Assembly (NCBI GenBank): GCA_040878005.1
Contig: JBBDMW010000030.1
Location: forward strand, 41,668-105,667
DNA from: JBBDMW01 sp040878005
Lineage (GTDB): Bacteria > Chloroflexota > Dehalococcoidia > Lucifugimonadales > Lucifugimonadaceae
Reading direction: 5' to 3'
Length of the DNA stretch: 64,000 bases
In this document: piece after piece, positions 1-8,367 of the stretch
Layout of the letters: the number at the start of each line of letters is the position of its first letter
Numbering within the stretch: the stretch's first letter is position 1
Notes under the pieces: generated by a model
What the model was told of the DNA's origin: nothing
The model's input: only the letters and a program-made list of their open reading frames with translations
The model's database searches: none
Translations under genes and position numbers: made by a program

Positions 1-188
1 GCAGAGCCTGTTTCGTCCAGGAGCCACTGGCCGCTCGCGAACATGCGGATCTGCATCGCAACCATCATGGCCACGCCACCCAGCCACAACATGGTGAAGT
101 CGCGGAATGCGAATGCCGACCACGGGCTTAATGCCTTCTGTGGATCAGAGTCAGACGAATCTGCTGTCTGCCGGGTCGTGGTGTCCAA
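1..188 (-). CDS. MFS transporter, N-terminal fragment (cut by window edge)
   Basis: The minus-strand frame is open to the window edge and reads as the start of a major facilitator permease: a short acidic/polar leader, then a segment containing FRDFTMLWLGG and QIRMFASGQWLLDETGS. This is the typical beginning of the first transmembrane helix in enterobactin-exporter-like MFS proteins. About 62 codons are visible. The start is uncertain: a TTG at 188 is plausible, but the frame stays open further upstream and no clear ribosome-binding site is present. Substrate cannot be inferred. It probably faces the same way as the thioredoxin-like lipoprotein gene next to it. Confidence 0.6.
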   Translation of the reverse strand, partial: MDTTTRQTADSSDSDPQKALSPWSAFAFRDFTMLWLGGVAMMVAMQIRMFASGQWLLDETGS

Positions 189-373
189 GTGGTTCCGTGG
201 ATAGAGCGCAGATTTAACGCTGCGGAATGTTAGCAGGCTGAGACGTTGATGGCCTTCTCATGCTTTGGAGAAACCGGGCGGAGTGATGGAAATTTGAGGC
301 GGGGAATCCTGGGTGGACCGGAGCGGCGATAGGGAGCGCATAGCGATACACAATCAGGCCAGCTGTGCCCGAC

Positions 374-949
374 TTACTCAGATCCCTTAAATATGCCGGT
401 GATTTCCTGATTCAGCTGTGTAGCCGTGATTCCGCCAATCCACTTGCTTTGAACACGGCCGGCCGCATCCAGAAAGTAAGTTGACGGCATGAAGTCCAGG
501 CGCCAGTCAGGAACCACCTGGTGGCTTGCCGCACTTCCTGAAGGGTATGAGATGCCCATCTCTTCCAGGAGGGCTACGCCATCCTCGAACGAACCAAGGC
601 CTACAAAAGGCCCGACGTCGACACCAAGGAATACGACGTCATCCTGGTACTCCTTATAAGCGTCCTGGAGCACCGGCATCTCGGCGCGGCAGGGCGGGCA
701 TTGGCCGGCCCAGAAGTTCAGGACGACCGGCTTTCCTTCTTCGATCACGTCTGAGAGTGTCACCTCATCGTCGCCCAGATCCGCTTGTCCGGTATAAAGA
801 TTGACGGTGAAATTGCCGCCCGGTTCAGGTTGGCAGGCGGAAGCGGCCAAGCCCAGTAACAACGCGACTGCAAGGACCAACAGGCGAGCCGCATTTGGGT
901 GGGTCTTCAATGGGATTAGCAGAGATCCGTGGTGTGTGGCCTTGAGCAA
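374..949 (-). CDS. TlpA/ResA-like thioredoxin-fold lipoprotein
   Basis: Exported thiol-disulfide oxidoreductase of the TlpA/ResA/AhpC-TSA class, 191 aa. A basic N-terminus and hydrophobic stretch (about residues 20-38) end in a lipobox-like AASAC with the candidate lipidated Cys39. The thioredoxin fold follows, with the WAGQCPPC active site (Cys84/Cys87) and a later cis-proline region. The family reduces or oxidises cysteines outside the membrane, for example in cytochrome c maturation; no ccm gene is nearby, so the partner is unknown. The start is TTG with a GAGGG box about 6 nt upstream. It diverges from the SDR gene at 1112. Confidence 0.88.
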   Translation of the reverse strand: MLKATHHGSLLIPLKTHPNAARLLVLAVALLLGLAASACQPEPGGNFTVNLYTGQADLGDDEVTLSDVIEEGKPVVLNFWAGQCPPCRAEMPVLQDAYKEYQDDVVFLGVDVGPFVGLGSFEDGVALLEEMGISYPSGSAASHQVVPDWRLDFMPSTYFLDAAGRVQSKWIGGITATQLNQEITGIFKGSE

Positions 950-1111
950 TAGCGGCCCTCTTCAGAGGCTGCTCAATAGATAGTTCAACCGCATGTATTT
1001 CAGGGTAGCCGGAAATCGGCGCGTACGTCTCAATCGTTTTGGGCTGCTATCGTGTGCCACGGCAGCCGACGTGCTGCGAGAGGTTCTGCATGCGAAGCAA
1101 GGAGGAGGCCA

Positions 1112-1924
1112 ATGGGAGAGTTCGATGGCAAAGTGGTCATTGTGACCGGCGGAGCGCTCGGTATGGGCCGGGCTGCCGCGCTGGCTTTTGCCAGAGAAGG
1201 CGCCAGCGTAGCAGTTGCTGACATAGACGAGCCTGCGGGACGAGCGATTGTGGAGGCCATGGATGACCTGATGGGCACAGGGCTTTTTGTAAAGGCCGAC
1301 GCCGGGAATTCCCGTGACTGCAAGCACGTGGTGGATGAGACGGTATCGGCTTTCGGTGGCGTGGACATACTGTTCAACAACGTGGGGATTCAGCCGCCGG
1401 AATCGTACGCCAATGTTGTAGATCTCCCGGAGGAGGTGTGGGACAGGATCATTTCTGTAAACCTTAAGAGCCGGTTCATTATGTCCAAACACTCCATTCC
1501 CCACATGCGGCGGCGCGGAGGCGGGGTAATCATCAATAACGCCTCAGTGCAGGGCCTGCAGTCCATGCCCGGCGTTCCGGCCTACGCGGCCAGCAAGGGC
1601 GGCGACCTTTCACTGACACGCCAGATGGCGCTGGACTTCGCCCGAGACAATATCAGGGTACTTGCTGTCTGTCCCGGGACCATAGACACGCCCCTGGTCA
1701 GGAAGGCCGCAGAGGCCTCCGGGAAAGATGTTGAAAGCGAACTGCAGCAGTACGGAAAGGCTCACCCGTTGGGCAGGGTGGGGCAGTCCGAGGAGGTCGC
1801 CGAGGTGGTGCTGTTCCTGGCCAGCGACAGGGCATCCTTTATGACCGGTGAGCACGTGGTGGTCGATGGTGGAATGATGGCGATGGGCGCGTGGGCCGCC
1901 GGGGCGGGCGCCGACCTGCAGTAG
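1112..1924 (+). CDS. Short-chain dehydrogenase/reductase (SDR)
   Basis: Classical SDR oxidoreductase, 270 aa. It has the Rossmann nucleotide motif TGGALGMG (residues 12-19), an acidic residue after strand 2 (VADID) that favours NAD(H), NNVG in place of NNAG, a catalytic Ser in INNASVQG, and YAASK with the catalytic Tyr and Lys. The C-terminal FMTGEHVVVDGG is typical of the 3-oxoacyl-ACP-reductase-like branch. The ATG at 1112 was chosen because GGAGGAGG lies just upstream; the frame is open 60 nt further but lacks a site there. The substrate is unknown. It converges on the TfoX-domain gene with 6 bp between stops. Confidence 0.9.
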   Translation: MGEFDGKVVIVTGGALGMGRAAALAFAREGASVAVADIDEPAGRAIVEAMDDLMGTGLFVKADAGNSRDCKHVVDETVSAFGGVDILFNNVGIQPPESYANVVDLPEEVWDRIISVNLKSRFIMSKHSIPHMRRRGGGVIINNASVQGLQSMPGVPAYAASKGGDLSLTRQMALDFARDNIRVLAVCPGTIDTPLVRKAAEASGKDVESELQQYGKAHPLGRVGQSEEVAEVVLFLASDRASFMTGEHVVVDGGMMAMGAWAAGAGADLQ

Positions 1925-1930
1925 CACGGT

Positions 1931-2302
1931 TTACTTCTTCTTGGACTTCTTGGGAGGCAGTCCTGCCGCGTATTCGGCGGCGCTACTGATCCATGCTGCC
2001 AGCGATTCATCGTCCGCAGCTTCCTCTACGGGAACATGCACGTACTCCCGCATTGGTCTACCGGCCATCGGCTCGAATTGTTGAGTCTCGCCTGACGAGA
2101 CCAGCCGGGCGGCCTCGCCTTGCCCGACGCGTGCCACGACCTCATCGCCCCACAGGCATAAAAACATCTGTGAGTTGGCGTCCAGGAACCAGGAATGGGT
2201 GCCGAACATTTGCTTACGGGATGCGCCATGGGCAGCGACCAGCGCGTCCACACGCTCAGACTGCCTTTCGTCTGGTTTGGGAAACTTTGCTGGTTCAGGC
2301 AT
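1931..2302 (-). CDS. TfoX N-terminal domain-like protein
   Basis: Small protein of 123 aa carrying the TfoX/Sxy N-terminal fold signature: a helical region, then KQMFGTHSWFLDANSQMF and VARVGQGEA, as in proteins that begin with a 'kkMFGgxgff...' strand pair. A lysine-rich tail (PPKKSKKK) ends the protein. Single-domain TfoX-N proteins are common and usually uncharacterised, so a competence role should not be assumed. The start at 2302 is supported by GGAGAG about 9 nt upstream; an upstream in-frame ATG at 2455 has a poor context and would add 51 non-conserved-looking residues. Confidence 0.75.
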   Translation of the reverse strand: MPEPAKFPKPDERQSERVDALVAAHGASRKQMFGTHSWFLDANSQMFLCLWGDEVVARVGQGEAARLVSSGETQQFEPMAGRPMREYVHVPVEEAADDESLAAWISSAAEYAAGLPPKKSKKK

Positions 2303-2509
2303 GTGTACATCTCTCCGAGTGATGTGACAGCCGGCATGGGATGTTGTTGGCCCATTTTGCGCTATTTCCAGAACTAAACCCAGTAACACTGGCGCACCAA
2401 GCTGAATGCGTCCATTGAGATGTAGCACTTTACTGGGCATGTGAGAGCCTGGCACTGCCCGTGAAAGTCCTGGCTGTCAGGCACTGCACACACTGGCCGT
2501 TGCCCAACG

Positions 2510-3451
2510 TCAACTGCTAAGGGCGCGTTCGACCAGTGCGGCGTGCTGTCGCCTGAAGTCGTCCACGGTCGCAGGGAAGCCCACAGCCTCCCAACTTGGG
2601 AACCACCTCGCTATATCTGGCATGGGACGGCACAGAGCCGCAATCTCCCAGTATGGGAGCGTTGTCAGGACGCGACCTGTTTCGGCCGTGTATACGTCCA
2701 CCAGCCTTTGCGCTGCTTCGCTCATCCCCATGTAGCGCATATCGGTGGAGCAGTAGGCAACGTCCGAAGCCGGGTCAGCGAATCCGGCATCTTCCCAATC
2801 AACGACTGAGACAAGACCCATGTCACGCCAGAGTGTGTTGCCGGGATGGAAGTCGCCATGGACGAACGTGGCCGTTGGGAATTCCATCCCGGCAAAGAGT
2901 GCCCTGCGTTTCCCCCATATTGCGCGTCCCCCTGGGTATTCAGCGATATCGATTGGCGGATCCGGAGAATGGAGCTTTTGCACTTCCTCCTTGTGCACGT
3001 CCCTTAAGAGGCTGCGAGTTGCAGCATCGATATCCGCGGCATGAACATTGACGAGCGCCAGCGCCAACTGTTTCGCCCAGTCGAGCGGATCATTCGGCTG
3101 GAGCAGCGACATGCCCTCTATGTATGAAATGACGAGGGCGGGCTCACTGAATATTCCGAGTTCGTCAGCCCAGATGAGTTCGGGAACCGGCACGCCGTTT
3201 CTTCCGGCAAGAGCAAGCGCCGCCATTTCTCTCCTGGGCACGGGATCAATCCCTTGTTCCCGTGCAGGTGCAAAGTACCGGCGCAGGACCATCTTGCGGT
3301 GTGATCCACCACGCTCCTGCACCAGGATTACGTCCATCGTGCAGCCAAGCCCCCCGGTCAGGCGACGCTCGTGGTCTATTGATCCGCCGGGGCAAAGCTC
3401 GTCTGAAAGCGTTGCCAACTGCTCAGCGGATGGAACTGGCGAGTATTCCAC
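2510..3451 (-). CDS. Aminoglycoside phosphotransferase/choline-kinase-like enzyme (APH family)
   Basis: Small-molecule kinase of the APH superfamily, about 313 aa from the chosen start. The ATP-binding N-lobe contains MVLRRYF with the likely Lys/Arg region. The catalytic loop is HGDFHPGN (about residues 198-205), with catalytic Asp, and VVDWEDAG supplies the metal-binding Asp (about 218). The acceptor is unknown; many environmental members phosphorylate sugars, choline-like compounds or acyl-CoA-linked substrates rather than antibiotics. A GTG start at 3451 falls 9 bp after the upstream enolase stop. The longer open frame to 3514 would overlap that gene. It probably shares the enolase transcript. 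Confidence 0.8.
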   Translation of the reverse strand: MEYSPVPSAEQLATLSDELCPGGSIDHERRLTGGLGCTMDVILVQERGGSHRKMVLRRYFAPAREQGIDPVPRREMAALALAGRNGVPVPELIWADELGIFSEPALVISYIEGMSLLQPNDPLDWAKQLALALVNVHAADIDAATRSLLRDVHKEEVQKLHSPDPPIDIAEYPGGRAIWGKRRALFAGMEFPTATFVHGDFHPGNTLWRDMGLVSVVDWEDAGFADPASDVAYCSTDMRYMGMSEAAQRLVDVYTAETGRVLTTLPYWEIAALCRPMPDIARWFPSWEAVGFPATVDDFRRQHAALVERALSS

Positions 3452-3462
3452 TGTTCCGGCGC

Positions 3463-4605
3463 CTATATGTACGCGATGCTGCCGTCCGGGTATACGCGGT
3501 CGCCCCGCCGCCAACCCCTCTTGTAAGGACGGGCCTCAATCTCGCTGTCGACTATGTCGATACCCCAGCCTGGCCCTTCTGGAAGAGCAAAGTATCCGGC
3601 TTCAGGAGTGGGCGCATGCGTAACGGTCGCGGCTTCTGCTTCGCTCGGTGAGCGGTACTCCTGGATCAGGAAATTGGAAGTCGCGGCGTCAAAGTGCAGG
3701 TTAATAGTGGTTGCCACAGGACCGAGCGGGTTGTGCGGAGCAACCGTCAGGTCATGCGCTTCCGCATTGAACGCTACTTTTCGCATCTCAGATAAGCCGC
3801 CTACGATGCACACGTCCGGCTGCAGGATGTCAACTGCGTCTTCCCTGATGAGTTCGCCGAGTTCGTACTTCGTGTAAAGGCATTCGCCTGTGGCTATGGG
3901 GAACCGCATCTTGCGGCGCAGCAAACCCATCTCATGACGGTTCTCCATGCGGAGGGGCTCTTCCATGAAGTATGGCTTGAATTCGCTTAATACGTCCGAC
4001 AGTTCCAGCGCCCTGGCCGGCTCAAATATGGCAGCGTGAGCATCAAGACCGATGTCGATGTCTGGCCCGACGGCATTTCTCAGCGCACCAAGTCTCCGTC
4101 GGCCTTCATCAATGGCGTCGTTCCACAGCATCTCCCGCCAGTTTGGCGGAACCGGGTTGGTCTTGAGTGCAGTGAAACCGTGCTCTTCAACAAGACGGCG
4201 GCCGCTCGCCGCCAGTTCCTCGGCTGACGCGCCACCCACGCCGTGATAGGCGCGAATACGGTCACGCACCCTGCCGCCCAGCAGTTGGTACACGGGTACA
4301 CCGCGCGCCTTGCCTGTGATGTCCCACAGCGTGTGCTCTATCCCCGAGAGAGCTGCCATTCCAGTTGAGCCTAACGGGAAGCGTGCGCCCTGGTACATGA
4401 GCGCCCAAAGCCGCTCGATCTCCGTCGGGTCCCGTCCCACCAGTTGTTCAGCGAAATAGTCCACCCAGTCAACAGTTGCCAGGTCAGGCCCTACTCGATA
4501 GGCCTCACCCACTCCGTGAATTCCAGCATCGGTGTGCGTCCGTACCAGGACGATATTGTTGTTGCCCGAATCTGCTACCAGGCATTCGATTTGTGTAATT
4601 TTCAT
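3463..4605 (-). CDS. Enolase-superfamily dehydratase/racemase, D-galactonate-dehydratase-like (copy A)
   Basis: Mandelate racemase/muconate lactonizing enzyme family, 380 aa. Visible catalytic set: Asp188 and His190 in GLDAHA, Glu215 in MEEP, Glu241 in ATGE, Asp264 in QPD and His291 in APHNPLG. This Asp-x-His / Glu / Glu / His layout matches galactonate/gluconate-type acid-sugar dehydratases (DgoD), which remove water from an aldonic acid to give a 2-keto-3-deoxy acid. The second paralogue lies 79 bp upstream on the same strand, suggesting tandem duplication and co-transcription. The ATG at 4605 begins the conserved capping domain; the frame is open further upstream. Substrate is not predictable by eye. 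Confidence 0.88.
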   Translation of the reverse strand: MKITQIECLVADSGNNNIVLVRTHTDAGIHGVGEAYRVGPDLATVDWVDYFAEQLVGRDPTEIERLWALMYQGARFPLGSTGMAALSGIEHTLWDITGKARGVPVYQLLGGRVRDRIRAYHGVGGASAEELAASGRRLVEEHGFTALKTNPVPPNWREMLWNDAIDEGRRRLGALRNAVGPDIDIGLDAHAAIFEPARALELSDVLSEFKPYFMEEPLRMENRHEMGLLRRKMRFPIATGECLYTKYELGELIREDAVDILQPDVCIVGGLSEMRKVAFNAEAHDLTVAPHNPLGPVATTINLHFDAATSNFLIQEYRSPSEAEAATVTHAPTPEAGYFALPEGPGWGIDIVDSEIEARPYKRGWRRGDRVYPDGSIAYI

Positions 4606-4684
4606 GGAGAACTCGCAGCGCTTGATATCTGTGTTGAGTAGTCTCACTGCCAACAGGGGAAGAGAGGCAAGTATTTGGAAAGAG

Positions 4685-5824
4685 CTAGTTGAATCCTGGG
4701 GAGCCGTCCTCATAGACGGGGAATCCGCGGTCCCAGTGCCCGCCGGGATTGGCTTCTATGGCCTCCAAGTTCAACTCTATGCCGAGACCTGGCTTCTGTG
4801 GCAGCTCAAAGTAACCATTCACCGGCTGCCAGGCTTCATCAACGAATTCTGCCTTCTTCTTTTTGTGATCACTATGCCACTCGAGAATGGTGAAATTGTT
4901 GATGCTGGCTGCGAGGTGAACCCCGGCCGCGGTGGATAGCAGGCCCAGCGGGTTGTGCGGGGCCACCGTTACGTAGTGTGCTTCCGCTATGGCAGCAATC
5001 TTCTTTGCTTCCAGAAGTCCCCCGCAACAAAGCAAGTCGGGCTGGATGATGTCGACAGCGTCAGCATTAAGCAGCTCTGTGTAACGCGCAACGCCGTAAA
5101 GGTTTTCGCCAGTTGCCAGAGCGACCCTGAAGTCATTGCGCAGGCGGGCAGCCGATTGGATGAACTCCGGTCGTGATGGCTCCTCCACGAACATCAGCCT
5201 GTATGGCGCCATGACCTCAACGAGTTCCCTCGCCCTGGCCGGCTCCCGGATGATGACGTGGATGTCAACGGCCAGGTCAGGACCATCCCCGATGGTTTCC
5301 CTGATGGTTGCAAGCCGCCTGTCGGTGGCTCGCAGCGCTGCCTGCCACGGCATCTCCCGCCAGTTGTGCGGGAATGGCCCGGTCTTGAATGCCGTGTAAC
5401 CTTCTTCCATTAGACGAAGGGCCGTCTCGCGCAGCAGCTCCGGAGTGTCTCCATGCAGACCGTGGTAAACGCGTACCTTGTCACGAGTAGGCCCTCCAAG
5501 GAGACGATAAACTGGCAGCCCGGCCACTTTCCCCGAAATGTCCCAAAGGGCGAGGTCAATTCCTGACAACGCCGACCACGCGACCTGCCCCAGCGGGAAC
5601 CGCATGGTGTTTTTGGCGCGCCTGAGCAACCACTCAATTCGCGTTGGGTCTTGGCCGATAAACCACGGCTTCATATCCTCGATCGCGGCAAGGATGGCCC
5701 TGTCTGGCCCGATCGAGTAGGGCTCGCCAACCCCAGTCACTCCTTCGTCCGTAAATACTTGTAGGAATATGTTGTTACGGCTTCCATCGTGTGCGTGATA
5801 GGTGTGGATGTCTGTGATGCGCAT
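4685..5824 (-). CDS. Enolase-superfamily dehydratase/racemase, D-galactonate-dehydratase-like (copy B)
   Basis: Paralogue of the gene at 3463-4605, 379 aa, with the same layout: Asp187/His189 (VDIH), Glu214 (VEEP), Glu240 (ATGE), Asp263 (QPD) and His290 (APHNPLG). The two copies share long collinear blocks around LLGG, the substrate-loop PxNWREMxW and the C-terminal barrel, but are clearly diverged, so they may act on different acid sugars. The C-terminal domain of copy B has a lysine-rich insertion (HKKKKAEF) that copy A lacks. It is the first gene of the minus-strand group ending with the APH-like kinase. Confidence 0.88.
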   Translation of the reverse strand: MRITDIHTYHAHDGSRNNIFLQVFTDEGVTGVGEPYSIGPDRAILAAIEDMKPWFIGQDPTRIEWLLRRAKNTMRFPLGQVAWSALSGIDLALWDISGKVAGLPVYRLLGGPTRDKVRVYHGLHGDTPELLRETALRLMEEGYTAFKTGPFPHNWREMPWQAALRATDRRLATIRETIGDGPDLAVDIHVIIREPARARELVEVMAPYRLMFVEEPSRPEFIQSAARLRNDFRVALATGENLYGVARYTELLNADAVDIIQPDLLCCGGLLEAKKIAAIAEAHYVTVAPHNPLGLLSTAAGVHLAASINNFTILEWHSDHKKKKAEFVDEAWQPVNGYFELPQKPGLGIELNLEAIEANPGGHWDRGFPVYEDGSPGFN

Positions 5825-5964
5825 CCGGCCTGCTCTTCCGGTAGTTCGTGGGTATTAATTGCTGCCGGGGGGCAGTATAGGCGCGCTTTCCCAAGGGAGT
5901 AAGAGCGGCGATGTGCACGGCACCCATCTTCACTCAGTTAACATGCCTGCATTGGAGACATCTC

Positions 5965-7392
5965 ATGAAAACCGCCGGATGCTTCACGTTGGCATCCATC
6001 CAGTCGATATACCGCATGCGCGCGTTCGTCGCCCTGGCGCTGTTGATTTTCGGCATGACCGGGTTGGTGCTCGGTCAGCAGCCTGCGTCGGCGCAGGCCG
6101 TGCAGCCGCAAGTGGCAGTTGTGGACCTGGATGGCGCGATTGGAAACGTCACGGCCCGCTACATTGAGCGTGCCCTTCAAGACGCCGAGGCCGACGGTAC
6201 ACAACTGGTCGTGATTCGCATCGACACTCCCGGAGGTCTGTTGTCATCCACCCGGGAGATGGTTGGCCACATATTCGCCTCAGAGGTCCCTGTCGCTGTT
6301 TTTGTTTCCCCGGAGGGTGCGCAGGCCGCGAGTGCGGGAACGTTCATTGGCGCTGCGGCGTCGATCCTTGCCATGGCGCCGGCGACCAACATTGGCGCCG
6401 CATCAGTGGTCGGCGGCCAGGGTGAAGAACTCCCGGAGACGCTTGGGCGAAAGGCCACCGAGGATGCGGCTGCCTTGATAAGGAGCATTGCCAACCAGCG
6501 CGGCCGGAACGTGGAAGCCCTGGAAGCGACGGTATGGGACGCGACTGCATATTCAGCCAACGAGGCCGTCGAACTCAACATTGCTGACCTCATTGCCACA
6601 AACATCGATGACCTGATTACCCAAGTGAATGGCATGACTGTTCCGACGGCCGCGGGAGATGTGACGCTAGAACTAACGGGAGCGCAGATCACCCAGACAG
6701 AGATGAGCCTCTTTGAGAGGGTCCTGCTTATCCTGGCAGACCCGAACATCGCTTTTCTTTTGATTTCGCTGGGCGGGATTGGCCTCATCGTGGAGTTATG
6801 GAACCCTGGCATGTGGATTCCCGGCTCCCTGGGGGCAGCGTTCCTGGTCCTTGGGTTCGCCGGCGTGGGCAACCTTCCATTTTCATGGGCGGGTGTCGCT
6901 CTGATAATCCTTGCATTCCTGCTTTTCTATCTTGAAGCGCAAGCACCGGGCATAGGGTACTTCGGAATTGCCGGAGCCGTGGCGTTGATCCTGGGCGGAA
7001 TCTTCCTGGTCGGCTTCTTCGGCCCGCCGGTACTGCCTCCTGGTTCCACTCTCCAGGTGAACCGTTGGCTACTGGCGGGTGTGGGCATTACCGCTGGTCT
7101 ATCAGTGCTGTGGCTGGCCAGGCAGATACAGGTGGCACGGAAACTTCCGCCATATTTGAGTCCACTATCGACCGGCCAACTGGTGGGCGAGCCCGGAGAA
7201 GTAACGGTAAAGTTGCGGCCCAAAGGTGAGGTTCGGGTGGCCGGCGAGGAATGGAGCGCCGAGTTGGTGTCCGGGGGGGTGCTCGATGTGGGCGGACACG
7301 TTAAGGTGTCCGCGGTTGACGGGCTTCGTCTCCTTGTCGAGTCGCTGGACGACGAAAGTGAACAGCCTGCAGACTCAGGCGACTCGGCGTAA
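5965..7392 (+). CDS. NfeD-family membrane serine protease (ClpP-class)
   Basis: Membrane-bound ClpP-class protease of the long NfeD type, 475 aa, that partners with stomatin-like proteins. The order is: signal peptide (to about residue 45, ending ASAQA), serine protease domain with IDTPGG, nucleophile Ser123 in GAQAASAGTF and likely Lys163 (GRKATEDAA), then four or five hydrophobic segments (about 245-385), then a C-terminal NfeD OB-fold domain (GQLVGEPGEV...). The ATG at 5965 has GGAG 7 nt upstream; an earlier in-frame ATG at 5911 has no site. The slipin gene follows after 42 bp, so this is the usual NfeD/slipin operon, thought to act in membrane protein quality control. Confidence 0.92.
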   Translation: MKTAGCFTLASIQSIYRMRAFVALALLIFGMTGLVLGQQPASAQAVQPQVAVVDLDGAIGNVTARYIERALQDAEADGTQLVVIRIDTPGGLLSSTREMVGHIFASEVPVAVFVSPEGAQAASAGTFIGAAASILAMAPATNIGAASVVGGQGEELPETLGRKATEDAAALIRSIANQRGRNVEALEATVWDATAYSANEAVELNIADLIATNIDDLITQVNGMTVPTAAGDVTLELTGAQITQTEMSLFERVLLILADPNIAFLLISLGGIGLIVELWNPGMWIPGSLGAAFLVLGFAGVGNLPFSWAGVALIILAFLLFYLEAQAPGIGYFGIAGAVALILGGIFLVGFFGPPVLPPGSTLQVNRWLLAGVGITAGLSVLWLARQIQVARKLPPYLSPLSTGQLVGEPGEVTVKLRPKGEVRVAGEEWSAELVSGGVLDVGGHVKVSAVDGLRLLVESLDDESEQPADSGDSA

Positions 7393-7434
7393 CGAATCAG
7401 GCGGCGTCATGACCGTCATATAAGGAGTGATCAG

Positions 7435-8307
7435 TTGGCGATAATCAACTTCGTTCGAGACTATGAGCGGGTGGCCCGTTTCCGGTTTGGCCGATTCGAG
7501 GGAATGAGGGGGCCTGGCATCGTGTTTGCCATCCCAATCGTTCACCAGATCCAGAAGGTCGACACCCGGACTTCCGTGCTGGATATTCCGCGCCAGACCA
7601 ACATTACTAAAGACAACGCTCCTATTGAGATCGACTTCCTGATCTACATGCGGGTGGACCTCAACCAGGCTGAAAGAGCAGTGCTTGAAGTTGAGGACTA
7701 CAGGATGGCTGTGGTTGGCCTGGCCACAACGACGCTTCGGGCGGTGATTGGTGACATTGACCTTGATGATGTGCTGTCGCAGCGTGACCGCATCAACGAG
7801 TTGATCAGAGTCAGGCTTGACCATGAAACCGGTCGCTGGGGTATTAAAGTCACGAACGTTGAGATACGTGAGATCGACCCGCCGAGGGAGATCCAGGACG
7901 CGATGAACCGCCAGATGTCCGCAGAGCGTGTGCGTCGAGCGGTTGTGCTTGAGGCGGATGGTACTCGCCAGTCCAGCATTACGGTGGCCGAAGGTCAAAA
8001 ACAGTCGGAAATCCTACGAGCGGAAGGGGAGAAGCAGGCGCAGATCCTCCAGGCCGAAGGTGAGCGACAGGCCGCGGTGCTGCGGGCGCAGGGCTTCAGC
8101 GATGCGCTGGCAGAGATCTACAAGGTTGCGCAGGAAGTCGACACCAACACCATGACCCTGCAGTACATGGAAGCTTTGAAGGCCCTTGGTGAGAGCCCTT
8201 CAACCAAGTTCATATTCCCGCTGGAGTTCACGGGCCTGCTGGGAAGCCTCAATGCCATTAGCGGCAACGGCGCCAGCCCAGAGAGCCGGGAGCGCAGCAG
8301 CAGCTAG
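7435..8307 (+). CDS. SPFH/band-7 slipin (stomatin-like) protein
   Basis: Prohibitin/stomatin-like scaffold, 290 aa, partner of the upstream NfeD protease. The band-7 domain is clear: ERVARFRFGRFEGMRGPG, PIVHQIQKVDTRTSVLDIP, RDRINELIRVRLD and WGIKVTNVEIREIDPP. A coiled-coil region with AEGxxQxxIL repeats (about residues 170-225) precedes a short C-terminal tail. The TTG start at 7435 is fixed by AAGGAG upstream. Most slipins begin with a hydrophobic anchor; this one starts directly at the SPFH fold and has no obvious membrane segment, so it may associate with the membrane through NfeD or hairpin insertion. Confidence 0.9.
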   Translation: MAIINFVRDYERVARFRFGRFEGMRGPGIVFAIPIVHQIQKVDTRTSVLDIPRQTNITKDNAPIEIDFLIYMRVDLNQAERAVLEVEDYRMAVVGLATTTLRAVIGDIDLDDVLSQRDRINELIRVRLDHETGRWGIKVTNVEIREIDPPREIQDAMNRQMSAERVRRAVVLEADGTRQSSITVAEGQKQSEILRAEGEKQAQILQAEGERQAAVLRAQGFSDALAEIYKVAQEVDTNTMTLQYMEALKALGESPSTKFIFPLEFTGLLGSLNAISGNGASPESRERSSS

Positions 8308-8331
8308 GCAGTACACGGCCAGCGAACGTAC

Positions 8332-8367
8332 TTCGCCAGGAGAGCAAACCAGTGCTCTCCTGGCGAA
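8332..8367 (+). terminator. 15-bp perfect hairpin after the NfeD/slipin operon
   Basis: TTCGCCAGGAGAGCA (8332-8346), six-base loop AACCAG, then the exact complement (8353-8367). It begins 24 nt after the slipin stop and is followed by ACTTGATTT rather than a long U-run, so termination efficiency is uncertain, but position and stability fit a transcript end. Confidence 0.7.

Noticed and set aside
1931..2302. Competence regulator (TfoX/Sxy)
   Set aside because: Only the N-terminal-type domain is seen; single-domain TfoX-N proteins are not reliable indicators of competence.
2510..3451. APH-like protein as an antibiotic-resistance gene
   Set aside because: The APH fold is widespread among general small-molecule kinases; no resistance-specific motif or mobile context is visible.
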